From positions 17,501-81,500 of the forward strand of contig JAKOGI010000354.1 of NCBI GenBank assembly GCA_029747015.1: a stretch of DNA of 64,000 nucleotides, given 5' to 3'. Positions 46,607 to 57,805 of this stretch are shown here, in pieces. A program made the position numbers and the translations under genes. How positions within the stretch are numbered: position 1 is the stretch's first letter; the number at the start of each line of letters is the position of its first letter. This DNA is from Carnegiea gigantea (taxonomy: Eukaryota > Streptophyta > Magnoliopsida > Caryophyllales > Cactaceae). The notes beneath the pieces are model-generated. The model worked only from the letters and a program-made list of their open reading frames with translations, ran no database searches and was not told the origin of the DNA.

Positions 46607-48196
46607 AAAATTCTTCGCTGTGATTGGACTCTTTGTCAGAATCTTCAGCATCTCTAAACCTTTGTTGGAAGTTTCAGAGGATTTCTTTTCCATCTTCTTC
46701 ACCAGCTCTGTAATTTGCTTGTTTTGACGCTTAATTTGAGCGCCGTTTTCTACGCTTTTCTTTGAGAGTATCGAGCTTGGCGTTCATGTCTGCCAGTTGT
46801 TCTCTAAGTTGACAGCCTCTGTCACCATGACTAGCATGATGATAGTGTTGGAAGATTCAGTTCTGATTGGGAGCAATGCAAATCCCTTGGAGATGTTGGC
46901 GAGGAATCACTACCATCATAGCTATTATCCTCTAAACCGAAAGGTTGAAAGACATGATTGATGTAGGTTTGGAATTCATTCATTCCATGAGGTAAAGCCT
47001 TCCTCATATTGAGGACAGTAAGAGAATTTAGCATCAAATTAGGGAAACAAGCAATTTAATTGACCCCAACAGCCGACACGTCAGAGTAAATTTTTGAGTT
47101 TTGCATAGTTGTAAAGTTGGAGCCATGATTAGTTGCTTTAAGGTGATAGAGGCAGCAACTTTGGTCGTGCTCATCGTCATCACCTTGGTGCTTCAATTGC
47201 CAGATGCGATCCAATAGTCTTTTTCTTTGAAGGTTGAAGGATGAAATTCTTGGAAGTCATTTCTTCTTCAAAGAAGTGTAGAACTTGTTTATTTGGAGAA
47301 AGAGATGAGAGGCAGAGATGTCACACCAAGCATTCCAAAAATTTATAAACACAAATTTTGAGCCAAAAATAAATTAGACGAGAAATGAAAAAACGAATTT
47401 AATTTTGTATTGATGTAGTATGTGTAGTTACAATATCTGAGTTAAATATAATAAAATAGCTCTCTGATTCGATCTCCTAATGACTTGAATTGATTTGAGG
47501 GCATGACCGCTTAATCTTTATTGATGCAGAATCAGCTGGAAAGCTTTGAAATGGTTTTGGATCTCGATCTGCACATGGTTGATTACTGTTTCTAAAGCTT
47601 GCAAGTTTTGAATCTTTTAATACTTCTCACTTGGTAGCTGGATGCTACTTGCAGTCTGAGTCTTTGAATTCTACAAATACTGGATGTTAAATGTAGCTGA
47701 CTAAATTAATCAATACGAGGGCGAGGTTGCTCGAAATCGATACATAAACTGAACGAAGAAATCTGAAGTAGACTACAATTTGAGGTTGCAAACGATGTTA
47801 AGCTATCTGACCTTAATCCTTGTTGCTTAGTAGCCGCAGGTTGTTTGTAATATGAGTTTTGGAACTTGTAGGATGTTGAACGTTAAGCCCCTAAGAATGA
47901 GGGGGGACGTCCCCTATTTATAGGCTCGAGGCTAGGTTTTTGAGTTGGGTTTCAGGCTCAAGCCTGTAGTTTATGCATTATCTCTTTATTTTAAATAAAT
48001 AAATAACTACTATTTATTACATCATTAATGACGCACGATAATTTCTGATTGGTCCGAATTTAATTTCGTTTAAATTCAATTTAATAGGTCCACCGAAGTC
48101 CATTTTACACATGGCAGCTCCTAATTTGCCAATGGAAGATTATTTTATTTTCCATGTGGTGCCATATGATTTGCTAGCAAAATTTTACCTCCTGCA
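46607..48196 (-). repeat. Inverted copy of the Ty3 element A 5' end
   Basis: From 48196 leftwards on the minus strand: LTR (48196-47344), leader, the NMRKALPHGMNEFQTYINHVF block (47037-46831), and the segment with GAAGATGGAAAAGAAATCCTCTG. It is homologous in order to 34611-36200 and stops abruptly at 46607, against the 22-base start of a plus-strand LTR. The two arms make a 1.6-kb inverted repeat around the whole element. Confidence 0.85.
47344..48196 (-). repeat. Inverted LTR (B) of the Ty3 family
   Basis: About 853 bp. The minus strand begins TGCAGGAGGTAAAATTTTG at 48196 and ends TTTATA at 47344. The TATA box is at 47915-47922. No target duplication pairs its outer flank (CTTTG) with that of 34611 (CTCTT). 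Confidence 0.85.
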
Positions 48197-49499
48197 CTTT
48201 GTTTGAATGTTTGAGAATTGATGGAAAATGGAGAGGAAATATGTGAAAATTTGTTACATTGACTTGCAGGATTTACGATGTCAACTCAATCAGAGAACTT
48301 TTGCCATATAAGGAAGTACAACCTGAGGACTTATTTAGCAAAGCGATTGTTTTCTATAAGAGCTCCTGGCAATAGAGGCTAATCATATTAAAGTTCAATG
48401 GTTCATGAAGGTGAACAAATTAAGAAGGTAATTGCCCTATTCTCCCTAAGTTTAGATAAACTAAATTGAGATGTTTATTGTCTGGTTTAAGCCTATGGTT
48501 TGGATTTTATGGTGTTGGGAGACTATACATGGGAGATTATGGTGTTTGAATGTAGTAAAAAGCCACCCTTTAGAGCCTAAGTTGAATTTCCAAAGTGGAA
48601 ATCGAATTTCCAGAGCCGCAGACGCTTTGCTCTATGTTTTATGGTGGTAGGAGATCAATACATGGGAGATTATGGTGTTGGAATGCAGTAACACGCCACC
48701 TTTTAGAGTAGAAGCTGAACTTGCATATTCGCAAAAGCTTTGCCATTAAGTATAAGGTGGGCATGGAAAGTAGGCTAGTAACAATTGAAAGTGATGCACG
48801 CCTACTATCATGAACCTCAAGGAAAGGAACTCATTAAATATAAAAGTTGGATTAATTTTAGAGCATATGTTGGGTTACTCAAGAGCAATGGAAAAATCTC
48901 ATTATCATAGGCAAAACTCATTCTTATTGTTTTCATGGCATTTTCATATTATAGGTGCTATGGATGTTTGTATTTTCTCCCTATAGGTATTTATCTTATG
49001 CATTTATGCATATGAATTATAGTGTTCATTGTTATTCTTTTCAATAGTAGTTGTTGGGTCATTAATTTGGTTTCTTGAAGGAATTATTCAAGAGAGCTTG
49101 GGTATATTTGATGTATTATTATTACATCATTTGTTGTGTTAAGGTTTGGGGTTAGGAAAGGGGGAATGTGGTGATATTTTCAATGAAAAAAGGCTCCTAT
49201 TCCTGAGCTTTGCATAGTTGACTCCCAATGACTCATTAAACCACTGTCTTTGGTTGCCCAATGCCCCCTGGGGGATGGTTATAATTTCCTTTATTGAAGA
49301 TTTTTAACAAAAATACATCATGCAATGTAAAAGGTCAACACTTTCAATTAACGGTTATTCTTGATACACCTTAATATTATATAAATTGAATAGTTATAGC
49401 ATGCTATTAAGAAAATATCCATTTCTTTATAATATCTACAATTCAAAACCCACCATATAATTTAAAAAGTTAATTTTGGAACAACGCATGGATCTTAAC
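48197..49499. other. No gene recognised; contains a local tandem duplication
   Basis: Two copies of a ~130-bp unit lie at about 48508-48630 and 48637-48760, sharing CATGGGAGATTATGGTGTT and GCCACC-TTTAGAG. No coding sequence was recognised. Confidence 0.5.
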
Positions 49500-49522
49500 T
49501 ACTAGTAGTAGTAGTAGTAGTA

Positions 49523-49567
<45 letters not shown>

Positions 49568-49630
49568 GTAGTAGTAGCAACAATAACAAAAATAACAATA
49601 ATAATAACAAAAGCAGCAACAACAACAATA

Positions 49631-49668
<38 letters not shown>

Positions 49669-49690
49669 CAATAACAATGACACCAATAAT
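49500..49690. repeat. (TAG)n/(TAA)n microsatellite
   Basis: TAG units at 49503-49523, TAA units to 49568, interrupted repeats to 49673. Poly-Leu, Ile and Tyr frames on the minus strand are artefacts. Confidence 0.95.
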
Positions 49691-50309
49691 AATAATAGCC
49701 AAAAAAATCCCACTTTCCCTGTCTCTCCTCCCCTAGATCCAGCCCCAGTACAGCCTGCACCTACACACCACTACAGCCACCCCTTCAACCACGCTCCCCC
49801 ATGACGGCCTCCCTCTACACTACTACAGGCTTAAAGTGGCCACCTATACAGTCAAAGGATCGGGTCAACAGTGGCGACCTAGAGGCACTTTGCCCCAGCC
49901 CATAACCACTACGGCCCCCTTTTCGCCTCTATCTTCTCCTACCATCAAACCTCAAAGTCAACTACAGTGCTACCCCTACCATGCTTGTCATTGAGCCTAT
50001 AGCCCCATTATAAAACCACGGATACTTCTCAAGTTCTTCCATGCGTTTCATCTCAATGACCTTCTTCACCAAATTCACAATCTCATTCTCAAAAGAATCC
50101 TTGACGAAGAAATCGAGCAAAATAGAGATGAATTTAAACATAGATTGAAGAAACCCTCGTAGATTTGAGGGGCTAAGACATGAAATTCTTCAAAGTTTGG
50201 CTTTAGTGGTGGTGGTGGTGCTTGTGTTACAGTTGTGGGTTTTCATCGTAATCAAGGAGCATTGCCATTGTTGAGACGATTTGCTTGTCAATCAACTAGA
50301 TTGGGGGTC
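49691..50309. other. No gene recognised
   Basis: C-rich part at 49720-49960, then unique-looking sequence. No convincing frame. Confidence 0.4.
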
Positions 50310-50317
50310 GTCACAGC

Positions 50318-51140
50318 TAGGTGTACTCAAAATCAACCGAACCCGAACACCTGAACTGAAAACCCGTGAATTGACACAATTTTTCGAGTGCCTGTGCAGC
50401 TGTACTGTAATATTCAGGTTTTTCGATTTGGGTAGCCGAGTTAATAACTTTTTTTTAACTTTCGTTTCGAATACGGTTCACTATTTTTGGAGTCCAGTAT
50501 CCAATGAATTTTTTTTTAAAATAAAATACAGTAACATATGGAAAGGAAGAGGGGAGACTTTCAAGTTTGAAAAAAAGAAGAAAATCCCTGCTTATTTAGT
50601 TTAGCCAACGTCACCCCCGCTACATTTCACTACTTTTGTTTTGTTGCTCTAATCCTCTCTACCTCTCTCATGTAAACACAAATCAAACATAATGGTATAA
50701 TAATGGTATATTTACTAATCTCATATATATTGACTTATCCAAAAGTATTCTTTAATAAAATAATATCTAGGAAGCAGAATAAAAGAAGGACGACTTTCTA
50801 GATTACTAAGATTTCCTCCCCTCACCCATGCCCCCCCCCCCCCCCAATTTCCCATTTGTTTGAAATACCTGAGAAACATAAATTTGGCATAAAATATTTC
50901 ATTTTAAATTTGAAATCCAACATATTTTAAATAAGTTTAAAGAAACCTACTCTCAATAACTAATATATTATACATAAGATATAAGAAAGTGAAATTTAAA
51001 ACAAAAAGTAAACAAGGAAATCGGGTTAGCAGGTACCCAAAAAATTGAACAGTTTCAGTTCATAATTTTGGCGACCCAAAATTTTGGATACCCGAATCGA
51101 AATTTATTTTGATTTAGACACTTGAACTATGAACACCCTA
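50318..51140. mobile_element. hAT-like non-autonomous element
   Basis: 823 bp with inverted tips TAGGTGTACTCA and, on the reverse strand from the right, TAGGGTGTTCA. Flanks GTCACAGC (50310-50317) and GTCACAGA (51141-51148) match at 7 of 8 bases, the hAT duplication length. Internal phrases such as CCGAACCCGAACACC and GATACCCGAATCGAAA are inverted-type sub-terminal repeats. Its right 400 bp is present again in the duplication at 51726-52245. Confidence 0.75.
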
Positions 51141-52245
51141 GTCACAGACTAACAGTGATGGTGCATTGTCGCCGGCTAGCTAGTCGGCCCTATAGTGGCG
51201 GGCAAGCATGGGTGTAACGGTGGGCAATGGACTGGGTATACATTGGGTCAAGCAGGCCGTCTCGTTTAAAATAGGGTCAATAAATGATCGAGTCAATAAT
51301 GGACCGGGTCAATTGTAGGTCGACCCATTAAAGCATGTTAATGGGTCGGACCAGGTCGGCCCATTAACGACCAATTTATTAACCCATTATCTTTTCAACC
51401 TACTTGACATACTACTTTATATATTCCAATTAGTTAAGTTTATCACCAACGTTTTATACATAACAATAATTATTATACACAATTTTTTTTTTTTTTGTGT
51501 AAGTTTGTTCCATTTTAAAACAAGCCAAAAGCAGATTGCCTATGAGCAGATTTGACCCATTTATTTGCATCAAAGATCCGGCCCAGTACAAATGGTTAAT
51601 GGACAGACTATGACCCGTCTAACCTAACGGCTAACCCAACCCAGTCCATTACCCACCTCTACATGGGTGTGTCGTAGGATGTGCGGCTTGATCATGGGAT
51701 AGGAGTATAGATGGCAAGGTGGGCTTTTCCAAAAGTACTTGTTAATAAAATGATTTCTAGCGAGCAAAATGAATGAATGACGACTTTATGTATTACCAAG
51801 CTTTCGTCCCCTTACCATGGTCCCCCCCCTCCCAATTTTCCATTTGCTTGAATTACATGAGAGCACAAATTTGGCATAAAAATATTTTATTTTAAATTTG
51901 AAATCCAACATATTTAAGATAAGTCTAAAGAAAACTACTCTTCAAAGCTAATATACTATACATAAGATATAAGAAAGTGGCATTTAAAAAAATAATAAAA
52001 AAGAAATCGGGTTAGCAGGTACCCGAAAAATCGAATGGTTTTGGTTCATAATTTTGGTGACCCAAAAATTTGGGTACTTAAACTGAACTCTATTTTGATT
52101 CAGATACCTGAACCATGAACAGGGAATCACAACGATGGTGGATTATCGGCGCGCGGCTAGCAAGTCGGCCGTATAGTGGTGGCCAGGCAAGGGTGTGTCG
52201 TAGGGGTTAGATGTGGGGTTGCATTAACGGAGGATAGATGGTAAG
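50736..52245. repeat. Tandem duplication of a ~525-bp unit
   Basis: Copy 1 is 50736-51720 and copy 2 is 51726-52245. They share, in order, CCAAAAGTA-T-TTAATAAAAT, GACGACTTT, CCATTTG-TTGAA, ATACATAAGATATAAGAAAG, GAAATCGGGTTAGCAGGTAC and AGTCGGCC-TATAGTGG. Copy 1 is longer only because it contains the element at 51215-51661. Confidence 0.85.
51215..51661. mobile_element. hAT-like element with perfect 8-bp duplication
   Basis: 447 bp. Ends TAACGGTGGGCAATGGACTG and, on the reverse strand from the right, TAGAGGTGGGTAATGGACTG. Flanks CATGGGTG are identical (51207-51214, 51662-51669). Copy 2 of the surrounding duplication has the empty site (GGCAAGGGTGTGTCGTAGG near 52187-52205). Confidence 0.88.
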
Positions 52246-52246
52246 G

Positions 52247-52320
52247 TGGGATGATGATGATGATAATGATAATGATGATGATGATGATGATGATGATTAT
52301 TATTATTATTATTATTATTA
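52247..52320. repeat. (GAT)n(TTA)n microsatellite
   Basis: GATGATGAT run changing to TTATTATTA. Confidence 0.9.
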
Positions 52321-52595
52321 ATTCAAAATATCAATGGAAAGGATATTTTAGTCAATTTAAGGTCTGAAAACTCATCAAACGTCAAGGTCCCAAAAATGTT
52401 TTCTAAAAATTGTGGATACCAAAATTATTTTACCAAATCTGAAATGATTCAAATGCAAAATTTTCTGTAATATGTGATATAAAATGGGTTATATAGGGCA
52501 CAAGGATTGGGGGTCAATACATTACTCCAACTGCACTTATTGTGCTTTAAAACAGTTTGGCTAATCTTTTTGTTGATCACAGATAGTTTGGCTTT
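52321..52595. other. Region upstream of the LINE ORF2 relic
   Basis: No LINE ORF1 was recognised here, so the LINE is 5'-truncated or this part is too decayed to read. Confidence 0.4.
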
Positions 52596-54228
52596 TAGAA
52601 TATTAAAGGGCTTAATGACTCTAATAAATTGGATTTTATAAAACGCTTCTTAAGAGAAAATAAATGTGACATTTTGGGCATATTAGAACCAAAACTGTGA
52701 CAAGTATGGAGAATGTCATCAAGCAGAATATGTTCCCTCCTTATTCTATGGTAACTAATGCTACAAATCGGTTGGGGATTAAAGCTTAGATTATCGGAGA
52801 TTTGTCAAAATTAAAAGGCGACATTTTGAAGGTGCATAGGTAGTTCATTCATAATTGTGCTATGATCGAGAAAAATAGGACATGTTTTATCACTATAGTT
52901 TATGCAATGAATGATGTAGCTAGAAGGAAGGTTTTATAGGAAGGTGAACATGGCAATCAAATCACTTATCCTTGGGTTGTAGAAGGTGATTTTAGTTGCC
53001 TTGTAAGACCACAAGGGATGATAGGTGATTATTAGGTTCATGTTAATTTAATTGAAGACTTTATTGATTCGGTTAATTAATGTTGTTACAAGCAATGAGA
53101 TGTAAGGATCCCTCCTTCACATGGACTAACAAACCAGGACCTATATGAGAGTTTTTCTAAGCTGGACAAAGTGTTCTGTTAATGCTAGTATGAACACAAT
53201 TGTTTTCTCTAATTGTGTATGAAACTATGCTTAAGGGAGCATTTGACTATTGTCATATGACTATACTTGTACGAACATATTTTAATTGGAAGTCGACCGA
53301 TAAAGTCCTTCGATTTCTGGGCTTCTCCTTACCCTAGTTTTCATGACAAGGTGACAATATGGCATCAAGAAGTTCATGTGTCCTATTTGCAGATTGGTTT
53401 GAAAATTAAATTTTTAGATGAACCCTTGAAAAGCTGAATATATGCAGGGTTATACATATCAAGGGGGAACAACTGAGAAAAAATTGCATAATATCCTGCA
53501 GGCCATCCATGCCAATCCTTTGAATTCTTCCCTTAAAGAAGGAAGCTCTACAGCATTATAATTTTGTTCCTAAAGCTGGTAGAGATTTTTGAAGAATAAA
53601 TCAAAGAAACTTGGTTTTTAAAAAAAAAAAAAAAGGAAGCAAAGCATTGGTTATTTATATGCAAGTCCAGATCATGAGTAGTATAGAACTATTAGAGTAA
53701 TATGGAGAATAATCAAGGTTTTTTAATCTATAAGCATAAGAAGATTGGTGCTGTATTAGTCTAACTTTTTTTAATTTTCTTGGGTAATAATAGTGATAAT
53801 AAACCCTACTTTGAGGTCATTTTGTGCAGAAACTATTGGGAGGAATGTCAAAAACCAGACATGCTAAAAGTATCTACAAAAATAAGTTAGGAAGGCACTG
53901 TTTAGCACTAATTATGACAAGAGCCCAAGACCAGATGGCAATGGGATTCTCTTTTTGTATGGTTGTGAGGGTCTTGCATGAGACAAGTCAACTTCTTAAG
54001 CAGGCGAATGTTACCATCCCTGTTATATTCCTAAGGTACAAACTCAACCAATCCTATTAATTACAGACTTATTTCATGTTGTAGTACTTTACAAATGCAT
54101 CATTAAGTTGATTTATGAAAGGTTAGACCTATCATGGCTTACTTAGTTGATGGTTCTTAAGGGGTTATCCCTAATATAATGATATGTGAACATTTGGTTA
54201 AAAAAAAAAAGGTATCATAAAAGCGCTT
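52596..54228 (+). pseudogene. LINE ORF2 endonuclease and start of RT
   Basis: The first block reads NIKGLNDSNKLDFIKRFL then CDILGILEPKL, the start of the apurinic-type endonuclease; the expected Trp before it is a TAG at 52596-52598. Next come MIEKNRTCFITIVYAMND and PWVVEGDF (endonuclease core), KLDKVF and LREHLTIV (its end, where SDH is expected), and a KPFRFW-like linker near 53305. RT starts with NDKSPRPDGNG near 53913, followed by INYRLISCC and IKLIYERL and a VDGSQGVIPNIMICEHLV block. Multiple frame changes and stops. The endonuclease would nick target DNA to prime reverse transcription. Confidence 0.85.
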
Positions 54229-54959
54229 GTTTAAGCTCTAACCCCTTAACGGGCTACTGACAGTTACTAATAATGACTTCACGGATCGATGACCAGCCCA
54301 AAAATCAACATGAGATCTTTCCAGCGGGTGTGTCTTCATTCACACGCTACCTAGGAAAGCCTTCTAGAAGGTCACCTATCCTAAGACTAATTAGCAACAA
54401 TCACGCTTAACTATGGAGTTCCTTAAGAGTGGGATCCCTAAAAAGGAAGGCGCCCCTTGGCGATATAGTTACTCATTTCAAATACTTTAAACCTTACTTT
54501 TTCACAATACTTAGGGTGCTACATTCACCTGTACTTGAATAACACAAAGTCCTCATTGTGACTCACAAACCAATCGACTTACTAGTCATCTTGAGCTACG
54601 GTCCATTTCCAAGAACCTCCCCCACTAGGTAATTCTCAGGGCTCTCTAACCAACTGGCATAACACGCAGTTGTATGTTGTCTCTAACACCCTTTGTAACA
54701 TTGGGACCCCTTGCTGGGCTACGAAAAGTTACAAAAAACGGTTTCAAGGATTGATAACTTTGTCGCACAAATCATCACAAGTCTTTCTAACGTGCTAGTT
54801 ATGGAATAGTGGGTTACCTCAGAGGAAGTTTTCTAAGGTCACATGTGAGTGAGTACAAAGCATGCTGAAGATGCTTGTGGTGATTTTTGCATAAGTCATC
54901 CATTCTTGAAGTCATTCTTAATAATCGTTCGTAACACAACAAGGGGTGGGAGCATTACA
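54229..54959 (-). mobile_element. Cassandra-like TRIM with 5S rRNA-derived LTR
   Basis: About 731 bp. Two related repeats (54229-54523 and about 54675-54959) flank a ~150-bp interior with no ORF. The left one holds a minus-strand 5S rRNA-like segment. CACGGATCGATGACCAGCCC and CAACATGAGATC upstream of it also fit my memory of Cassandra LTRs, terminal-repeat elements in miniature whose LTRs carry a 5S-type promoter. The right copy has lost the 5S similarity. Neither primer site nor target duplication is clear. It interrupts LINE RT between the HLV and the DL-K-Y-T blocks. Confidence 0.65.
54350..54437 (-). promoter_or_regulatory. 5S rRNA-like pol III promoter segment in the TRIM LTR
   Basis: The minus strand has GGATCCCA, AACTCCATAGTTAAGCGTG (A-box region; rRNA has AACTCCGCAGTTAAGCGTG) and GGATAGGTGACC (C-box; rRNA has GGATGGGTGACC) in 5S order and spacing. 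A-box core at 54402-54412, C-box at 54370-54381. The part between them is diverged, so it is not a functional 5S gene. Confidence 0.75.
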
Positions 54960-55043
54960 CGATGTCTCCCAGATCTCATAAAGACATATGAGACTTTCAG
55001 ATGAGAGTTTACAAAAGGCTTGTTATTGGTTTTGGGCTTTCCA
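54960..55043 (+). pseudogene. LINE ORF2 RT fragment between two insertions
   Basis: Can be read as LIKTYETF then, after a stop, EFTKGLLLVLGFPC. This matches the L1 RT order D-L-K-A-Y-D, W-E-F, LGFP. The aspartate of the usual KAYD is lost (KTYET). Confidence 0.7.
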
Positions 55044-56410
55044 TGTTGATAGGAAGAATTCGAGTTTTAATATTTATAACTCCAAGTGCAAGGTCTTACC
55101 ATTGAGTACTTGGAGTGTTGTCCACAAGAAGGTGGGTTTCAAGTACCAGGATTCACTCAAATGCTCAATCTAGGCCAAGTGAAAGGGAAAGAAAAACAAG
55201 CTAAATTAAGCTAAAAAACATACGAAAAGAGGCAATGAAATTGTAATTGGGCCAATTGACGGACCAACTAATCGAGACGAGTTCAAACCTACCTTACCTA
55301 TTCAGAAAACTAGAGATGATCAGTTGCACTATCGAAAACTGCCCAGGCCCTATCTCAGGGGTCATGAGCTAGCCTAATTGGTCTAACCACCTGTGTTCAT
55401 GGGGTTAGCCTAATTAGGCCACCAACTTAGCATTCCTCATACCTAATTAGGATCGTGACTATTTTCATGTCCAAATTCTGGCTATCTCCTCTCTCATACT
55501 AGCTAATTCACCCCACCTCTCAGAATAAGTCCATCATTCAAAAATATAGATGAAAGCTCTCTCAAGCATTTCATCGAACACTTGGCGATCGTGAGAGAAA
55601 ACTCTAAGTTCTAAGCACAAGTTAGGTGTAGTTAGGCCTAATCCTAGATTAATTTACCATCAAGAGGCTAATTACAATCCAAGCCAACCAAAATTAACAG
55701 CTAATCATCAACAAAGAAACCAGAAAATCTAACTACACCTAAACTAGCAAATATGAAAACAAACATGAACTAGAGAGGAAAGAAAATGAAACTAATCAAA
55801 TCTAGCAAGCTAATGAAACATGGATTAACAATAAAAACTAAACATTTAAACTAAATGCAATCAAAACATGCTCAAATAAAAGAAGTAAGAGCAAAATATG
55901 AAATTAAAAAAGAAAGAGAGAAGAGAAAACTTAGGCTTGAATCCAAATCTCCCAAAATTACAATCTAATCTCCTAATCTAATTTCGCTAATGGGGTTTTT
56001 ATTGGCTAAATCTAACCCAAAACTTAGCTTAACAATCACCAGAGGAGTCCCAAAAGTGTCCCGAACACAAGTCCTTTAAAAGGAATCAAGCCGGGCCACG
56101 AAACAGCGTGGGGGAGGACGTTCGTCACCAAGCTCGACGGTCCATCAACGTGTCGACGGCGAGGATGTCGCCAGCCCCTGGCTCGGCTGCTAGCTAGTGG
56201 CATTGGCTGTTACGCAACCGACAGGATGCCCGTCATCGCCCATTGCTTTGTTTTCTTTTTTTGTTCTTTCTTTGCTCCTTCTCATGGCAGTTGCTCAGTT
56301 GAACTTATTATCAACAAAAGTAAACAAAAATAAGTAAAAATCCTAAAGATTATTTGAGTACATGAGCTAAAATTAGATGAAAGGGACATGTAAAATGTGA
56401 TAATTTAGCA
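55044..56410 (-). repeat. Solo LTR of the gag-only family (second copy)
   Basis: Inverted relative to 36769-38163. It begins TGTTGATAGG and shares AGTTTTAATATTTATAA, CCAAGTGCAAGGT and GAGTACTTGGAGTGT with the reverse of the LTR 3' end. It has the CGAACACTTGGCG block and the GGGCCACG GC-rich part, and ends ATAATTTAGCA. LINE coding resumes immediately on both sides, which fixes the boundaries. No target duplication is visible (TTCCA against AAGAA). Confidence 0.8.
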
Positions 56411-57109
56411 AAGAACATATGTGCATTTGATCAAGATTTTTAGTTGAATTAATTGGTATCATCCATGGCCACTTTGTAAATAAAATATGGCAAAAATAGG
56501 GTGATCCAATATCCACACTCATTTTTATACTTGCTATGGAATACTTGGTTAGAGTGCTAAAAATTGCAGCTGCACAATAGGATTTCAGTTTCTATCCTAG
56601 ATGTAAGGGGGTTATGCTTTGTTACTTGATAGTTACTCAAGATCTATTATTATTTCACAAGGTAGATCACATAAGCATAAGATGTATTATTGCTGCATTT
56701 CAACATTTTTCAAGCTATTTTAGAGTTCTAATTTGGACCCTAATATGGACAAATCTAAGATTGTTTTTGCTAAGTTCGATGTTGAGATGGAGGAGTTATT
56801 AATCGTTACTAGTCTTCAAATAGGCATGATTCCATTTATGTACTTAGGGGTTCATGTAAAACCTCAAAAGCTTACCAAGTTGGACGATCAACTCTTGGTA
56901 CAAAAAAATAATTGCTAGAATTAGACCTTGGTCTGCTAAGAAGATATCATGTGCAAGAAAGATCCAACTCATTAATTATGCATTATAAAGATGCTTGGGG
57001 TAGTTTTTTGCTTCCTAAGAATGTACTTGAAAAAGTTAACAAGTTATGCAAAACTTCTTATGAACATTTAATGTAACTCAAAGAAAGTAGGATTTAGTAG
57101 GTTGGATTA
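56411..57109 (+). pseudogene. LINE ORF2 RT, central and C-terminal part
   Basis: In order: IIHGHFVNKIWQK then GDPISTLIFILAMEYLVRVLK (L1 RT motif before the catalytic centre), DFSFYPRCKG, and QDLLLF where FADDLLLF is expected, so the catalytic Asp pair is damaged. Then NMDKSKIVFAKF, GMIPFMYLGVHVKPQKLTKLD, IARIRPWSAKKISCARKIQLI. Frame changes occur. The cut at 57110 falls in the K-V--W region. Confidence 0.85.
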
Positions 57110-57805
57110 TAGGGATGGCAATCCCCTCCCCCGTCAGAGCCCCGGCCCTCAATGGGGAGAAATCCCCATCCCCAGTGGGGATGGAGACGGAGATGGGGAA
57201 AGAAATAATTCCCCGAGCGGGGATGGGCACGAGGACGGGGAAAAAGTTTATCTCGTCCCCGTCCCCGCTTCCCCATGCTCGATTGAGGAAAAATCCCTAT
57301 CCGCGTCCTTGCACATTAATTTCGAATTATATACGAGCCCTTTATTTGTGAACATAATTTTAAGGTTATAACAGTAAATTAAGTTGAAAAAACCCTAAAT
57401 TGTATAGACTTGTTTTGTGTAATTTGTGTATTGTTAGACTTATATTGTATGAACTTGTTAAACTTTAATTTAGGTTAAATTGTAAACTTCAATGAAGTTT
57501 GTTAGACTTATATAACATGGAACCTACAAGAACTTATTGTACAATTAATTGTACTAGGATTTAGGAATGGCAAATTGGACTTTGATTCAAGACTTCTAAC
57601 ATAGCTATCACAAACGAGGGGAAAAAATGGTGGGGAAAAATCTCCGTTGGAGCCCGCCAGGAATTAGATCCCAGCTGGGGACGAGGGCGGGGGGAATTTT
57701 TTCCCCACAATGGGGAATAGGGCGGGGTCGGGGGATGGGGATCTTGGCGGGGATGGGGACGGGGAATATGTCCCCTATCTCCAACCCGCTCCGTTGCCAT
57801 CCCTG
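57110..57805. mobile_element. G-rich hAT-like element (copy 2)
   Basis: 696 bp. Ends TAGGGATGGCAATCC and, on the reverse strand from the right, CAGGGATGGCAACGG. GGGGATGGGGACGGGG-type sequence lies at both ends and an AT-rich interior at 57300-57600. Same family as 33007-33368. Target duplication not clean. Confidence 0.7.

Noticed and set aside
34606..48201. Target duplication across the mirrored Ty3 element
   Set aside because: CTCTT at the left and CTTTG at the right agree at only three positions.
49470..49760. Poly-Leu, Ile and Tyr frames that look like membrane proteins
   Set aside because: Artefacts of the TAG/TAA microsatellite.
54350..54437. A functional 5S rRNA gene
   Set aside because: Boxes are recognisable but the middle is diverged, and the segment lies in one of two repeats of a TRIM-like structure.
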